Positions 13,701-26,408 are shown, counted from the stretch's first letter. The stretch: DNA of 64,000 nucleotides from Monosporascus cannonballus (GCA_004154925.1 QJNS01000020.1:186001-250000); one strand, 5' to 3'. The notes: generated by a model from the sequence alone, not told the origin. Numbers and translations are program-made.

Positions 13701-16220
13701 AAATTAAATAATTTACGGTATTTAATTTTCGTAATAATTATTATCGTATTTAAATGGCCAAAAAAGAAAAATAAAAAATGGTATTTAAAATAATATATGG
13801 ATTTTACGAATATAAAATAATATTAATAGGATTTATTAATATTCCCGCCAATTTTTAAAATTTGGTTATAATTATTTTTAAATAATACCTAAATAAATTT
13901 ATATTCGTTTACCTTATTAATATCTTTATTTACTTAAAAACCTTAAAAAACCATAAAAAATATATAATTTAGGTATTTAAAATTTTAAATAAAATTAATA
14001 TTCGAATTAATTTAATCAAAAATATATAATATATATAAAAACTAAATTTTTTAAAATTTATTTTTATTTCCGATTAAATTTAAATTTAAGGTTCCAAATT
14101 GGAAGCAATTAAGGATTAATTTATTCTTAATAAGGCGACCATTATAAATATCTGCCAAATTTTAGGATTTACGGGTTACGTACGTAACTTAATCGAAAAA
14201 TACGGAAATATAATTAAGTTATTAATAAAACTTATTATTAAAAAATACGTTAAAAAAATTTCGAATTTTTAAAGGAAATAAAAAAGATATTCCGAAAATT
14301 AAAAAAAGTAATTATTAATAAATTAATAATAAAGATATTAAATTTAAACAAAAAAAACGCCTAAAAATAAATGCTTTAAAATATGTTTTAAGCGTAATTT
14401 TAAAATAACAAAAAAATAATAATAAATAATATTAAATAACTTATTACTTAAAAATATTTCGAAACATAAAATTTAAATATTAGATTTACGACAAAAAGTT
14501 ATTAATAATTATTAACGTTTTTAAAAAATAAAAATTATATTTTAATAAAATAAAAAAGTTTTAATATTTATTTTAATTATAAAAACTTTATTTAATTTAT
14601 AAAAGTTTAAAAGCTAAATAAACGATATAAAAAATAAATAATTTTTTTATTCAAATTTAATTTTAAGATATATTATATTAAAAAAAATATTTAAATAAAT
14701 ATTTTTAATTATAAAAAAATTATAATTTCAAAATTCCTAAAAAGAATATACAAATATTATAATATAATAAAAATAATACCATATAATTATGCGAAATAAT
14801 AAAAAAATTAACGTTAAAATTTTTAATATGGTTTCGGAATTTTTATAATATATAAAAATAAAAAAAGGTTTAATAATTAAAAAAATAATTAAAAAACTAG
14901 TTATTATATTATAGCAAAATTTACGTTCTTAAGGATTAATAGGGATAATTTGTAAAATAATTTTATAAAAACTTATTATACAAATATTAAAGGATTTTTA
15001 AAATTATTAAGCAATTATAAAAAAAATATAATTTTTCGGAATTACGACATATAATTAAGAAAATAATTAAAAAATTATAATATTTGCAATAAGGCTAAAA
15101 TAATACGTTATAAGCCTTACCGGTTATTATAATTTACCGATATTTTTAATAAAATATGGAATACCATAATTTAAGATTTTATTATTAATTTATTTTTATT
15201 TAAAAACTAAATTATTGGAATCGAATATAACGGAATATGGGTAATTATCGATAAATTTATTAAATATAGGTACTTTTTATTTTTTTAAAAAAACGTAATA
15301 ACGAAATAATTAGCCTATATTTTTATTAAATATTATTTCGATAAATACGAGATACCAAAAAAGATTATTTCCGATCGAAATATATTTTTTATTTTAAAAT
15401 TCGGTATTAATTTCTTTAAATAAATTAATACTAAGTTTAAATTCTTAATAACGTATTATTTTTAAATAAATAAATTAACGGAATAATTTAATTAAATTTT
15501 GGAATAATATTTTCGAAATTATATTAATTATTAATAAAATAACTGGATAAAATTTTTACCCTTAATATAAATCGTTTATAATGTATTTATTAACGAAAAT
15601 ATAAATATATCCCTTTATATAATTATATACGGATATAATATAAAAATAAAACGACTTAAATAACTGTTTAATAAAATACCAAAAATTATTATAATTACCT
15701 TAAAAGCAAAAATATTAATAACAAAAATCACAATAATTTAAGCACGGTTCCAAAATAAATTATAATTTTTTTAATAACGGATAACCCAGTATTATAATAA
15801 AAAAATAAAAAATTAATTTTAACGAAAAAAAAAATTATTTATTATGCCAAAAATAAAACGTAATTTCGAATATTTTATAAATTAAAACGAAAAAACTTAA
15901 TAATAAATTTAATTTTAAAAAATTTAACCTATTTAAAATTAATAAAGTTATTTCCAAAATTAATTATCGGTTATCGTTATTTAAAAATATAAAGATATAT
16001 TTTATTTTTTATATTTTTTTACTTAAACCAATACCTAAAAATACCCCGTTAAAAAAAGACCTAAAAATCGAAAAAGATTTTAACAAATACGAAATCAAAT
16101 AAATATTAAATTCCAAAATAATTAAAAATAAAATCTAATATTTAATTAAATAAAAAAAATACTTATATAAAAAATACGTAAAAATTATTTAACTATTTAA
16201 CAAATACGATAAATTTAATT
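10800..16220 (+). pseudogene. Gag-Pol remains of element B
   Basis: All frames are broken by stops, but landmarks survive in plus-strand order. There is a lysine- and glutamate-rich gag-like start near 10850. A zinc-knuckle relic lies at about 11860-11910, with some cysteine codons changed. The reverse transcriptase core is at 13786-13935, including a segment like VYLxxIFIY where YxDD is expected. Integrase core residues are near 15235-15500, including ISDR at about 15367. A chromodomain-like end lies near 16075-16215. The changes fit RIP of TGT, TGG, CAG and GGN codons. No restored protein is given. The roughly 750 bp between the chromodomain and the 3' LTR hold nothing I can assign. Confidence 0.75.
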
Positions 16221-16969
16221 AAAGTATTTTACCGCCAAAATCCTAATTAATCATTTTTAATGCGGTTAAGGTCGTAAATAATAAAGGTCCCCCATTTAAA
16301 TTTAAATTTTCGGCGTTCCAATCAAAAAAAATAAACGTTTCCAAAATAACGTTTATTTTAAATATAAGTTGTACTTATTCCGCGTTTACGTAATACTATT
16401 TTTCCTTTATTTTTTTCCGTTTTTTTAATTAATTTAATTTTAAATTTTCTTTTAATAATTTTACCGCCTTTTTTTAAAAAGGTTTTATTAAAAACGTAAT
16501 CGCCTTAATTTCCTAATAAATTTTAACAATTTTTCGTTTTATTTCCGACGTTTTTTTCCCATAAATTCCTAATACGTTAAAAATTTATCTTTTAAAATAC
16601 GTTATTTTTTTTATAAATGTTCTTATATTTCGTTTATTTTTTTAGGAAATTTATAATTAAAACGTTATAAAAAGGACGTTGTCGACAAATATAACAATTA
16701 TAATATAATAATTTAAAAATATAAAAATATTTGGATTTGCCAAAACAAATATAATTAAAATAAGGAAAAGCCTTAATACCAAATTTTTTAATAAATTTAG
16801 CCCGAATATTACGAAAATTACGTTAATTTAAATAAGGTTTTTTTTTTCGAATACGGCCTATTATAATAAAGTTAACTGGACGGTTTTAATAAAAACTTTT
16901 TCCGATAAAACAAAATAATTATTTACGATATTTATCTTTAGGACAAAAATCTTTGGAAAAGGGAAATAA

Positions 16970-17388
16970 TATTACGGAATAAAAGTTTTTATTTCGAAAA
17001 GATTAACATTTAAAAATTTAGCGCAAACTTATTACGGCTAAAACCCGGACGGAAAACTTAATTTTTAACGTAATCTAATTAATTTAAGTAATCTGGGACC
17101 AGATAATATAAATTTATTAGATTTATAATATATTTATTTTAGGAATTGGGATATATAATAAATTAATTTTTCATATAAATAATACTTACTTAATTTTGCT
17201 TTTTAGCTATTAATCTAAGCTCTTAATCCAAAGGTAACTGCACCGTTCTTTAATTAAGGGAAAAATTTTTAAATCTTTTTAACGAATAGACCCCTGAATT
17301 ATTCCTCGCCTTATTATTACCTGCAAATCAAGACCCCATTTCGGATACTGCTTATACCTCCAGGTGGATGTATGACAGGTTCGTTACA
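16970..17388 (+). repeat. 3' LTR of element B
   Basis: A 419-bp LTR, inner edge tattacggaat and outer edge ggttcgttaca. It is less mutated at its outer end than its partner: cttatacctccaggtggat is intact. Confidence 0.87.
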
Positions 17389-17393
17389 GACAG

Positions 17394-17412
17394 GAACCCC
17401 TGTTCCGTAACA
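17394..17412 (-). repeat. Displaced last 19 bp of the 5' LTR of element A
   Basis: The 19 bases gaacccctgttccgtaaca complete A's interrupted LTR. They are followed directly by ataat (17413-17417), the right-hand target duplication of A. AT-rich sequence continues to about 17560. Confidence 0.85.
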
Positions 17413-17983
17413 ATAATATATAAAATAACATTTTAGTAACGATAATTTTAGCATATATTATAAAACTTAATGTATTATTTAAAATATAGTTAAATTAACC
17501 AAAAATCTATTTAGATATTGTTTTTACTTAATTTTATTTAAGTTCTTTGTATTATTACATTCGGTGTAAAAAGCCTATGTTTTGGTAGGAAATAGGTGGG
17601 CGCACGGATCCAATTGACCGATTAGTGTACCTTACACACAATCGTGCCCCGGAATAACGTCATTCCCCGGGTATCTACAGGATAATAAGTATTCATCATG
17701 AAGAAAGTTACCCCTATTCTGCGACAGTAACCCACAGCACATTTCTTAATCGCGATTTCCACCTCGCCGGGCGGCCGACGTGGCGGCGGGAGAAGAACGG
17801 CGACGTCAAAGAGATGGTCCTCGATGGTGCCACGATGGCATCTCACAGCGCCCGGCTACCATGGTAGGGACCGCTCGCCGACGCCATGACCACAGGTTTC
17901 AGTGCCAAGCACGGAGCCGAGGTCCTATCCCTCTGCCGCTTTCCCAAATTCACCCGCGTTAATTATATTCCCTCGCCCCAGCT

Positions 17984-19060
17984 ACGAACGGAACGGACCT
18001 GTGGATCCCCGGCTTCGAGTCTCTCCGAAACTTCGAGCTTCCACCGGTACCAAGAGGCTTGCTGGAGAACTTCGCGGCGGTCACCCGGTCCTACCAGCTG
18101 TGCTTACAGCCACCTAAGGCTGTTTCCAGCACAACTACCATGCTCGTTGATAAGTTGCTCCAGCGCTTCAACGGCATTAAATTTGGAACTCAGTAGGTTT
18201 GCTCGCCGGCGTTCCTCTGGTTGCTTGCTTTCACGAGGTACCGGGAACTGAATCCTTAAAACTATGGGAAGAACCTATGGCACAAATTGGAACTGGATTG
18301 GTGAATCGGAAAGCAGGCACTGCAAAACAAGAAAATAAGAAAGTAGAGTTTCGGACTGGTCAGCCAGGACGTCACAGTTTTGGAGGCTGATTACTCAAGG
18401 CTGATGTCAGAAAAACCACAACCGGGCCATTGAAATGGGACGAGGATGCTTTCAGTCCTGACCAGAAAAGAACGTGTCGAATCGTCACGATCGGGGGCCA
18501 GGGTCGGCGAGATATTGAAGCAACGCGAAATGTATTGTCAGTTATTGAAAGCCATGATGATGCTTGATCTTCCTTGGCGCTACGCCCAGGGAAATGAACC
18601 TTTAGAATACGTGCACGAAACGGTTTGACTGATCAACCGAGCCATGTGCTAAGCCCTGCGCCCCTGCACCTTCACCATAGATACAACTAGACTATCAATT
18701 TAAGAGAGCTACTGGCCAAGGCCAGTCCCGAATACCGTAACTTGTTAAACCTGTATCTGTGTCTCCATACTGACAAATGCAATCTTGACTAGAAGCCCCT
18801 ATTGGTGAATGGGCTCGGTGGTTAACGGCCAAGCTGGCCCTGGCATACTACAAGGCCTCCCCCAACACGGAATTAGCATATCTCGTTGCCGAAAGCTAGT
18901 GTGCCGTTAGCGTCCTCCGGAGACAAGCCAAAGTTTTCGGCAGGCTGGCCATTGGCTTCGTCGCACTCTCGAGAGGCCGCGGACCGGCCACCACCCCGAC
19001 GGCTGTCGCTTAATGGAACGGCGTTGACGGCTGCGGCGCAGATAAGTGTAATGATAGGAC
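17984..19060 (+). pseudogene. Decayed protein-coding gene next to the RIP block
   Basis: Protein-like sequence can be followed on the plus strand for about 1 kb, but it is broken. One frame from 17984 runs through segments such as RGLLENFAAVTRSYQLCLQ, DVTVLEADYSRLM and LPWRYAQGNEPLEYVHETV, with in-frame stops TAG (18194), TAA, TGA, TAG and TGA. Two further segments in other frames follow: EYRNLLNLYLCLH near 18730 and GEWARWLTAKLALAYYKAS near 18800. Each stop could come from CAG, CAA or TGG by one C-to-T or G-to-A change. An intron-like 3' end (ccctcgccccag) precedes the first segment. I do not recognise the family. The frame changes may reflect indels or lost introns. Confidence 0.4.
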
Positions 19061-20835
19061 TGGTAAACTTCGTAGTGACAGCCCGTAAATTCTTAGGCGA
19101 CTTCCAGACTAGGGAGAAATACGGAATAACTTGTTCGCTGGAAAAAGTAGGTAACGCTCAGCACAGCTGGAAGCGGCTCTTTGGAGGTCAATTTAGGAAG
19201 ATTTGAAAAAGTGTTACGGATTACAATAGCTAATCGAAAGGACAGCAGTTTCGCGCAGGGAGATTTATAGAGAATCCGCTCCCGGAAATCGACCTAAATA
19301 TTTCGGCACTTAGTAGTACACTACCTTTTTGGAATCATATCTCGTTTCAGGAATTGTCGATTTAGAATGAAAATCTGACCCACCTTGCGGGATCAAACTG
19401 TGCTTAACTCACCCAGCGTTAAGAAGGGTGGTCAAACCGCATTCCAGTTCAAAGCACCATTTTCTAAACAGTCGCACAACTGCCATTAATTGTCTTAGAT
19501 TAAAATAAATACAAGGTAGATTATTCCACTGAAGACATCTTCAAGCTGCAGTAGCTTCCACCGTGTGTTACGGCTGCACCCCGCACCCGCACCAAGGGCA
19601 AAGGACTGGCGATCGATCGCAGTCGTAACAATCAACTGGGTGCTTACAGCTGTATATCTGGAGCGTTACGGAGGACCAGGCCGCAACATCCCTATCTATA
19701 TCTGACAATAGTCGCATTTAGATGGTGAGATAATCGACTTTGCTCTCCGCGAACCTGCCAACAGTCATCCTCCAATCCACCCATTGCTTTGACAGTGATA
19801 GCTTATTGCGGATGAGCGATGGTGAACGTGGTTATTCGGGGTGTTCAAGGTTAGTTCGTAGTGTTACCTTAGGGCTAACGCAAGTAAACCAGATCTCATC
19901 CCGAGGCAGGACGGGCTAACCACTGCATAAAGAGAGTTCGACAACATATATGAGGTAATAGAGATCAATGGTACTAATTCCTTTCGTGACCTTTTCTACA
20001 TTGGAGCAGTAGGTGTTTCCCTACATATAGACCCTTTTCGAATTCCGTGGATGCACTTAACAGCTAAGTAATGCCTAGCTGTAGATGTATAATCGAGCTT
20101 GATAGGCTAACACCGTCCATCTGATCGCATGGTTATAAGAGGCGCTGTCGACATCAAGGTTTGAGTGTAGGTGGATCTTACATAGAGTTAGTTCCTAAAC
20201 GATACATAAACCAACTCAATAGACAGTAATATAACCACATTGCCTTTCGTATGTATGCGAGAGAAGCGACAATATGTTACCTGGAAGAGCGATCGCGTCT
20301 GGCTTGACTGGGGTGTCTAGGTTTTCCGGCGGTCGAGCCAGTGTACACAAGTTGGATGGATGGTCAACTCGACCTGGAACCTGACCTAGGGGCCTGACGC
20401 CCCGTTCCGGGCCTTTCTATGTAAAGGTCCGCTCTTGACCCCATATCAGGACTGAATCTGGCATCTAAGCGGTACGTTTAAGCACTTTCGCTAGAAATAG
20501 CTCGTGTGTTTTCCAGCTGCCTTTCGAGGAGATTATGTGATACCAGCCCCTGAGCGAAATCCCTGCCTGTTAATATACAGGCAAACGAATACTTAGAAGT
20601 TCTCTCGGTCATTCGCATTTCCCGCTTTTGGGTAACCGCATTCTACGGGTAATCTAGGTATCATGGATTAAATGGATTTTAGGGTAAAGTCAAAGACTTC
20701 CTTTATGACCCTACATACGATATACCCTTCTCTTCTCTTCTGTAGCAGGCCGCTATCGCGCCTATGCAAGTATTCTTCGACTGGGAGTACATCAACTTCG
20801 CACTAGTTTGATTCCTCTTCAGAGCCTGGTCTATG
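19061..20835. other. Gene-free stretch
   Basis: Normal base composition, only short random-looking frames, no repeat structure I could identify. It ends at the left target duplication of the next solo LTR (20836-20840). Confidence 0.5.
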
Positions 20836-20840
20836 CGTAT

Positions 20841-21081
20841 TGTCAGACCCAGCTGAAGTCGATCAAACAGCTAAGCCTTGGCTTAGTTTGATCACCTACT
20901 GAAACAAGGCTACTTTATGCACCCCCGGTATCTTTTCCTCTTAGCTACAGCTATATTTACGTGTATAAAAGGAGGGTTCGTTACCCTCACCCTCTAGCTA
21001 GGACCTTCTAGAGGTCATGCAACCTGTAATACACCTTTTCTTCAGTTATATATGCTTCTGTGTGTGATGCAGGGTCTCATA
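20841..21081 (+). repeat. Solo LTR with perfect target duplication
   Basis: A 241-bp LTR starting tgtcagaccc and ending gggtctcata, so the ends form an imperfect inverted repeat. It is flanked by cgtat at 20836-20840 and 21082-21086. Inside are a 5' palindrome (gatcaaacagctaagcc...ggcttagtttgatc), a TATA box (gtataaaagg), a hairpin right after it (ggagggttcgttaccctcacc), an inverted pair aggacctt/agaggtc, and cttttcttcag. The 3' 110 bp is nearly the same as at 38214-38323. There is no internal element, so the copy probably arose by LTR-LTR recombination. Confidence 0.85.
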
Positions 21082-21086
21082 CGTAT

Positions 21087-22540
21087 GGTCGACGCGGAAA
21101 TTTGCATTGGTCACGCTTGTAACTGAAACTGGACATCAAGCGAGGCAGTATGAGGCTTGTACCCCAGGTATTTCTGGGGTGCTAAAAATGCGTGCACACT
21201 CCGTTGCTGATTCGCTATATTTCTTATCGGCGTTACACCCAATCTATAGCAACTTTTGTTTTGAGTTTTGCTGAATGCCCAGACAAAAGAGTCAGTTGCC
21301 ATGTAGATGTAGTGCAGCTGGAAAAGGTGCTGGAAATGCCCTTTGTTATCTACGAGAGGGCGATAAGGCGTTAGCACAACAATCTTCTGGACGTACCCGT
21401 TACTTAGATGCCCCAATAAGGAAATGGTAACAATTTGTTGTAATTCTATTCGCTCAATTTGCAACGATTAACAAAAACTCGGATCCTCGGCTAGAAAATT
21501 GCCGTTACTAACGCCTTATGGCCCTCTAGCAGATAGACCGTCCAATTGATTCATCGAGCGAAAAAAAAAAAAATTCCGACCGTTGGCTTACATACGGTAC
21601 ATTACAGCATTCCAATGGCGGAAATCATTCAACCCATTCTGGAAAGCCCGAACTCCAACCCCAATCTAATTCTGGCCAATGTTGAACCAACGCTCTTGGC
21701 TCTGCTGCGGCTCTAACCTCCACTTCAACCAACCTGAATCACGATAAGCTAGCGAATTTGCTCCCTTGCTTTAGCACACACAACATCTACTGGCCGAGCT
21801 TGCTACAGCCTGCCTTGATTTTAGTTTGGAAAGCGGCGCCTTCACGTTCGCATTGATTCGCTTGATATAGTCTATGACGTCTTGATGGGGCTAAAAACCG
21901 GTCTCTTCTCCACTTTAATAAACGCACATTTGACCTCAGGCTGGGAGTCTTCCCTCAACTCGAAATGCGTTTATGGAATTGACTGAGTTGAGCTCGTATT
22001 GAGGTTCAGAAAATGCTCGAAGATAACGAATTCCCCAGCCCGGTGGGGCCGCTCAAGGCAGCACAATTCCCTCGATTCCTTCGAGTAGCTAAGTGGGTAT
22101 CGGCGGTTTTCTTGTGTTCGCACCAACTGCATGCTTCGTATGGCAGGATCTGAGAATGCATGTTAGTAATTGAATCGAGCCTGCCGTGGCCGACAAGTGT
22201 GGTTGGGTGGTAGGCAAGCCCTAACTGGATTTCCTCCTGTCAAGGAAGGGGGCCTGGTGCCTTTTCTTCTCCTTTTACTTATATCATGTAGTCCACGACA
22301 GCTTAGTGTTCACGCATAGTCTTCAATGGTGACGCCTGTCTACACCACACCACAGTGTGCCGTCAACCGATTAATTCGTCGAGGATAACCCGTGCCTTGG
22401 AGCTCGACCGTACATCTACTCTCAGGGCCATCACAGCAATACAATAGATGAGGACCTGTTGAGCATTGACTCGGAAGTATCGAGTCCTTCCGTAGTGCTC
22501 CAAGGGCACCCCTTAGCTAGAGCTGAGCGAAGTCCAGACC
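21087..22540. other. Gene-free stretch upstream of the 22541 gene
   Basis: No gene is evident. A 13-base poly-A run lies at about 21560-21573. The last few hundred bases are presumably the promoter and leader of the gene starting at 22541; I see no clear TATA box. Confidence 0.45.
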
Positions 22541-24172
22541 ATGAAGATGTTTCGCGCTCGCCTTTTCATCATTCCCGCGCTAGTGCTCCTGGGTGTTGCG
22601 ACGGTCAGCTTAGTACTTCCGCGAAATAATGTTGGGTTCCGGGCGTTAGATCTAGTGGGATTAGAAGCGAGCTCAAAAGAGAGCTCAAAAGAAAGCCCAG
22701 GAGAAGAGCGCCCTCATCCGAAATACAAGCCCACACCGACCTTCGTTCCTCCACCCATAAAAGACCCGTTCCCGGCGCTGGCGACTTCGACTCCGCCCCC
22801 GATCCCAAGCTATAACGTACCTGGGAAAGATGGTTGGAAGAAGTACGGGCTTGAGATCGCACCTCCCCTACTTATAGGTTTCACGCGGTCTTGGCCGATG
22901 CTTCTCCAGACTGTAGTGTCGTATATCACGGCAGGTAAGCATTATAGTTCTATATATCTTGCCAAGCGACCTGGGTCATCTATGCGCAGCCTGACTCTGC
23001 ATCGTATCCGCTATCACGTTGACTCTCCAACATACATATACTCTCTTAGGCGGCCTTAGACACTTACCTTCATCGAGCGTTCACTGACGGAAATCTGTGG
23101 TGCAGGGTGGCCCCCAGAACAGATCCATGTGGTCGAGAATACGGGCATGCAACAGGCCAATGCTCGGGGACAGCTAACACTGCAGCACCCGTGGTACTTG
23201 AATCACACGACGCTCGAGCGCCTCGGGGTCAACGTCATCCAGACGCCGGTCTTGTTGACTTTTGCTCAGCTGCAGAACTTCTACCTCTCGCTCTCTTACT
23301 CGCACAACTGGCCGTACTACTTCTGGAGCCATATGGATGTGCTGGCGATCGCGCACGAGGAGGGCATTAAGGACAAGATGCCCCGCGCCGGCCAGCCGGG
23401 GTACAAGAGCCTCTACACCCTGTGCCTGGAGGAGCTGAACCGCACGGTGGTCGGGGATCCGAGGTGGGGGACGCGGTTCTTTGCCTACGACCACCTGACG
23501 CTGCAGAACCCGCGGGCGCTCGAGGACATCGGGGGTTGGGACACCCTCATCCCCTACTACATAACGGACTGCGACACGTACAGCCGGCTCCTCATGAAGA
23601 AGTGGACGCAGAAGGACGGGAACTGTGGCATCGTCACCGACACGTCCGTGGCCCTTGACGATCTTCGCGCGCTGTATCGCGACCCCACCGTCGAGCCGTC
23701 ATTCACCGACCCGAACCCGCCACCTCCGCGTGAGGAAGAAACCAAGGAGAAGCGGGGCGACGAGGCGTCCCGGGATGGCGGCGAGACGGACGTAGACGCT
23801 TCGGTTGCGTACTGGCGTCGTCTGCGTGACATCAGTGACCGGATGTTCCACTACAAACACGGCGCCCGTGGCCGGAATACGTGGCAGTCGGTAAGTTTCT
23901 CTGTTCTTCCACGGAAGCGGATTCGTCGTTTCTATTCTGCCCGGGCTTCCTTCCTTTGATCCTTCTGACGCTGCTTCCCACAGGGCCAGCACGGCGGACA
24001 AGGAGAGCCGTTCTATTACGATAATGCCGGATTTGGGGAGGCTGTGGACGTGCTTACCGAGGCGGGAAAGGAGATTTACCGTCGGAAATGGGGTCACAAT
24101 AATTGCGATCTGATCGCCGGGGGCGGACTGGGCTTTGAGGATCAATGGAAAGTGCTGAAGGATTTTGAATGA
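22541..24172 (+). CDS. Type II membrane protein, glycosyltransferase-like
   Basis: Three exons, 22541-22934, 23106-23890 and 23984-24172, give 455 residues in one frame. Introns start GTAAGC and GTAAGT and end CAG. The N-terminus has a short basic start and one hydrophobic segment (about residues 8-26), then a Pro/Ser-rich stem, the layout of a Golgi signal-anchored enzyme. The rest is a globular lumenal-type domain with YYFWSHMDVLA (Asp about residue 209) and YYITDCDTYS (DxD-like, 286-288), as in metal-binding glycosyltransferases of the GT-A fold. An acidic low-complexity insert lies near 330-370. The stem has a 12-bp duplication (gagctcaaaaga). Glycosyltransferase is an inference from layout and the DxD-like motif; substrate and family number are unknown to me. 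Confidence 0.75.
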
Positions 24173-26408
24173 GCTACACTGGGATGGCACGGCGTGAGGA
24201 CAGAAGCTCGGGCACGCCCAAGAATAGATGGGCTGGGGGTGCGATGATAATAGGGAACGAACGTGCCTAGACACTTGGGTGAAGTTGCGGTACCTTGGGT
24301 CTGGCGAGATGGAAGTGTATGTAAAGCGGTACGAGGATTTGGGAGATCATATGAAAACCACCGAGTCAGGGCCATCACTGTATTCCGGACGACGACGCAT
24401 CAGTATGCAAAACTCCTGTTTCGCGCCGGCCCTACTTCATGTCCAGTCCCCACCACCGACCTCCCAGGCAACTGCGGTAAAAGGGGGGCTTTTTTGGGGC
24501 CGGGGGGCGCTGTCTCTTGCCGAAATGGCCGATGAGGCTGAAGGTCTGGTGTGTGCAAGTTTATTGCTCAGAACACCCGGCGGTCCTGAATACACCTCTA
24601 CGTCTAGCCGCCGCCGACCTGCCGCGCGCCAATCGTCGGCACCGCAGGCGTGATCAGACGTCGAATTCGCTGGGCGTCCGTCCGATGGTTTGTCGTGCGA
24701 CGCTGCGCACGCGTCTAAGCGCTCTACCGCGCACTGCTCCGGGTACGACGTCCGAGACGTGATGCGCCTTCACCCCCTATTCCCCCACCGCTACACAGCA
24801 ATGATGACACCGAGGGGCGGGCTCCGATATCGTCACACACAACTCCTAACGACACGCTCCCAGCTCACATTCCGGCGATGGCACGCCCGCCGTCCGGGTA
24901 CGGAAGAAAAGGGCAGGGCGGCGCGACCCCGGCGCGGAGCCTGTGGACCGCGAACGCCTTCCGGAGTACGCCGCCATTCGGCCCGTCCCCGCGGCTCGCG
25001 ATCGCGGTCGGCGGGTAGTCAGTGACGTGTCGTTGATTTTGAGGTGTGTCGTCGGCGTTTCGCGGCCGGGTCTCGGGTGGTGAGCAACGAGGTCGCCGTC
25101 GTCACCCGGCGAGCGCCGCACGCCGAACCGCCGGCCGGCGCCGAGTATTCAAGGAGCGAGTGAAAGCGACGCGAGGTTCTTTGCGCGGCACGACGCCATG
25201 CGTTTGAGATGTCCGCACGCCGCAGTATGCCGCCGGCTAAGTAGCGCCAGCGGGCGCGGGGGATATAAGGGGCCGGGTAAGGTCATGTCAGGTGGCGATG
25301 GGCAATCACGGGGAGATTTCGCGGCTCGTCTTGCGGTCTTGTAGAGAGCCCCAGTGCATGAAGCTGAAGTCCCCGCCCCTAGCAGCCGGGGGCGCTGGGA
25401 CCCCCACCATCCCGTCCAGCAGACGGGGCGCTAGATATGCATGCCAGATTGGGGTGCAGATCGCGACAGGGACCGGGCACCGGAGCAAGTGATTAATTAC
25501 CTAAGGTGCCCGAATCTGGGAAGCCGACAGGCAAGGAAGGTACGCCGGACCAGTTTATGTTATGCCTTCGCGATACATGGCCTGTTGGATTACGGGACAT
25601 CCGGCCCCAAGATCTGAATGCCTCGTTCCGCATGTAAATCGTCTATCCCGAGAACTGTGACGAGACAACAGAGAAAACTTACTTAGCATCTACAAACACT
25701 TAATAGAAAGACTTGCATGTCTACGTAGGCTCATAATCATTGGTAAATGCGGTATATTCGGTAGATCCGTTGTCATGCCGACACTGGTCCCCAGGTCAGT
25801 CAGTCAGTCTGTCTGTCTGTAGTCAGTCACGGCATTCGCCGCGACCATGATCCGCCCGAGCACCGAGCGGTCCAGACAACCAGAGTTCGACAACCGTCAA
25901 CCGGAAAATTCATGTCATCCTATTTAAGATTGACAATCTTGTGCCTCCCTCCCAGGGATTAGGATGCCGCAGCTCAGTACGCCCCTGCAATGAATCATGT
26001 TGCGAAGTACCAGCCCCATGGTGATAGGGGCAAAAACAATTAACCGAAAACGATGGACCACATGCCGGCGCCCCCAATTTTTGGGGTGCGCTGTTCTAAG
26101 TAATAGGATGATTGTCCAATCCAGTGCCATGCGGTGTAGATCTATACAAAGAGCCTCCGGCGCGGCGCGCGGCACGTCGGAAATATGCAGCCTCCCAGTT
26201 GTTCGCGAATGCCGTAGGAGTGCCTCCATGTGCTCCGGGCCCTTCTAAAAACAAAAACAATCGATGCGATGCAGCCGCCGCAAACGAGTATGTCGCGGGC
26301 GGATTATGGGCCCCCGGGGAAGAGGCTGGTATGCGAGAGAAAACAACAAGTTGGGTATCAAAAGGAAGATTTCGTTTCACGCCGAGCCCGATTATCCCGT
26401 CCTCATCT
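24173..26408. other. GC-rich stretch without a supported gene
   Basis: The first 200 bp or so is likely 3' untranslated sequence of the preceding gene. From 24480 to 25280 the DNA is clearly more GC-rich than its surroundings and holds several open frames, but none shows a motif or consistent codon pattern. A small tetranucleotide tract is listed separately. The far end abuts the last exon of the minus-strand gene at 26409. Confidence 0.4.
25795..25829. repeat. Tetranucleotide microsatellite
   Basis: Runs of gtca repeats followed by gtct repeats and a final gtcagtca make an imperfect tetranucleotide tract. Confidence 0.7.

Larger units (their letters stand above)
10123..17388 (+). mobile_element. 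Ty3/gypsy-type chromovirus B, RIP-degraded, nested in A
   Basis: A second member of the same family, inverted relative to A and inserted near the end of A's 5' LTR. Its LTRs are 10123-10540 and 16970-17388, with an internal region of about 6.4 kb. The target duplication is catag (10118-10122) versus gacag (17389-17393); four of five positions agree if one CpA-to-TpA change is allowed. The order gag, zinc knuckle, RT, integrase, chromodomain on the plus strand places it among chromoviruses (Metaviridae-like elements). It is as heavily mutated as A, so no product is expected. Confidence 0.87.
3006..17412 (-). mobile_element. Ty3/gypsy-type LTR retrotransposon A, RIP-degraded, interrupted by B
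   Basis: A complete but dead LTR element. Its 3' LTR is 3006-3424, its internal region is 3425-9722, and its 5' LTR is 9723-10122 plus 17394-17412, split by element B. It is flanked by an identical 5-bp duplication, ataat at 3001-3005 and 17413-17417, the mark of integrase-mediated insertion. LTR ends read tgtaac...gtaaca before mutation. The internal region is the inverted counterpart of element B and codes on the minus strand. The sequence is saturated with TpA and nearly lacks CpA/TpG while keeping CpG, as expected from RIP. All frames are full of stops, so it cannot be autonomous. Confidence 0.88.

Noticed and set aside
23174..24274. Minus-strand frames opposite the 22541-24172 gene
   Set aside because: The plus-strand frame joins three exons cleanly and has a coherent membrane-anchored protein; the opposite frames have no motif.
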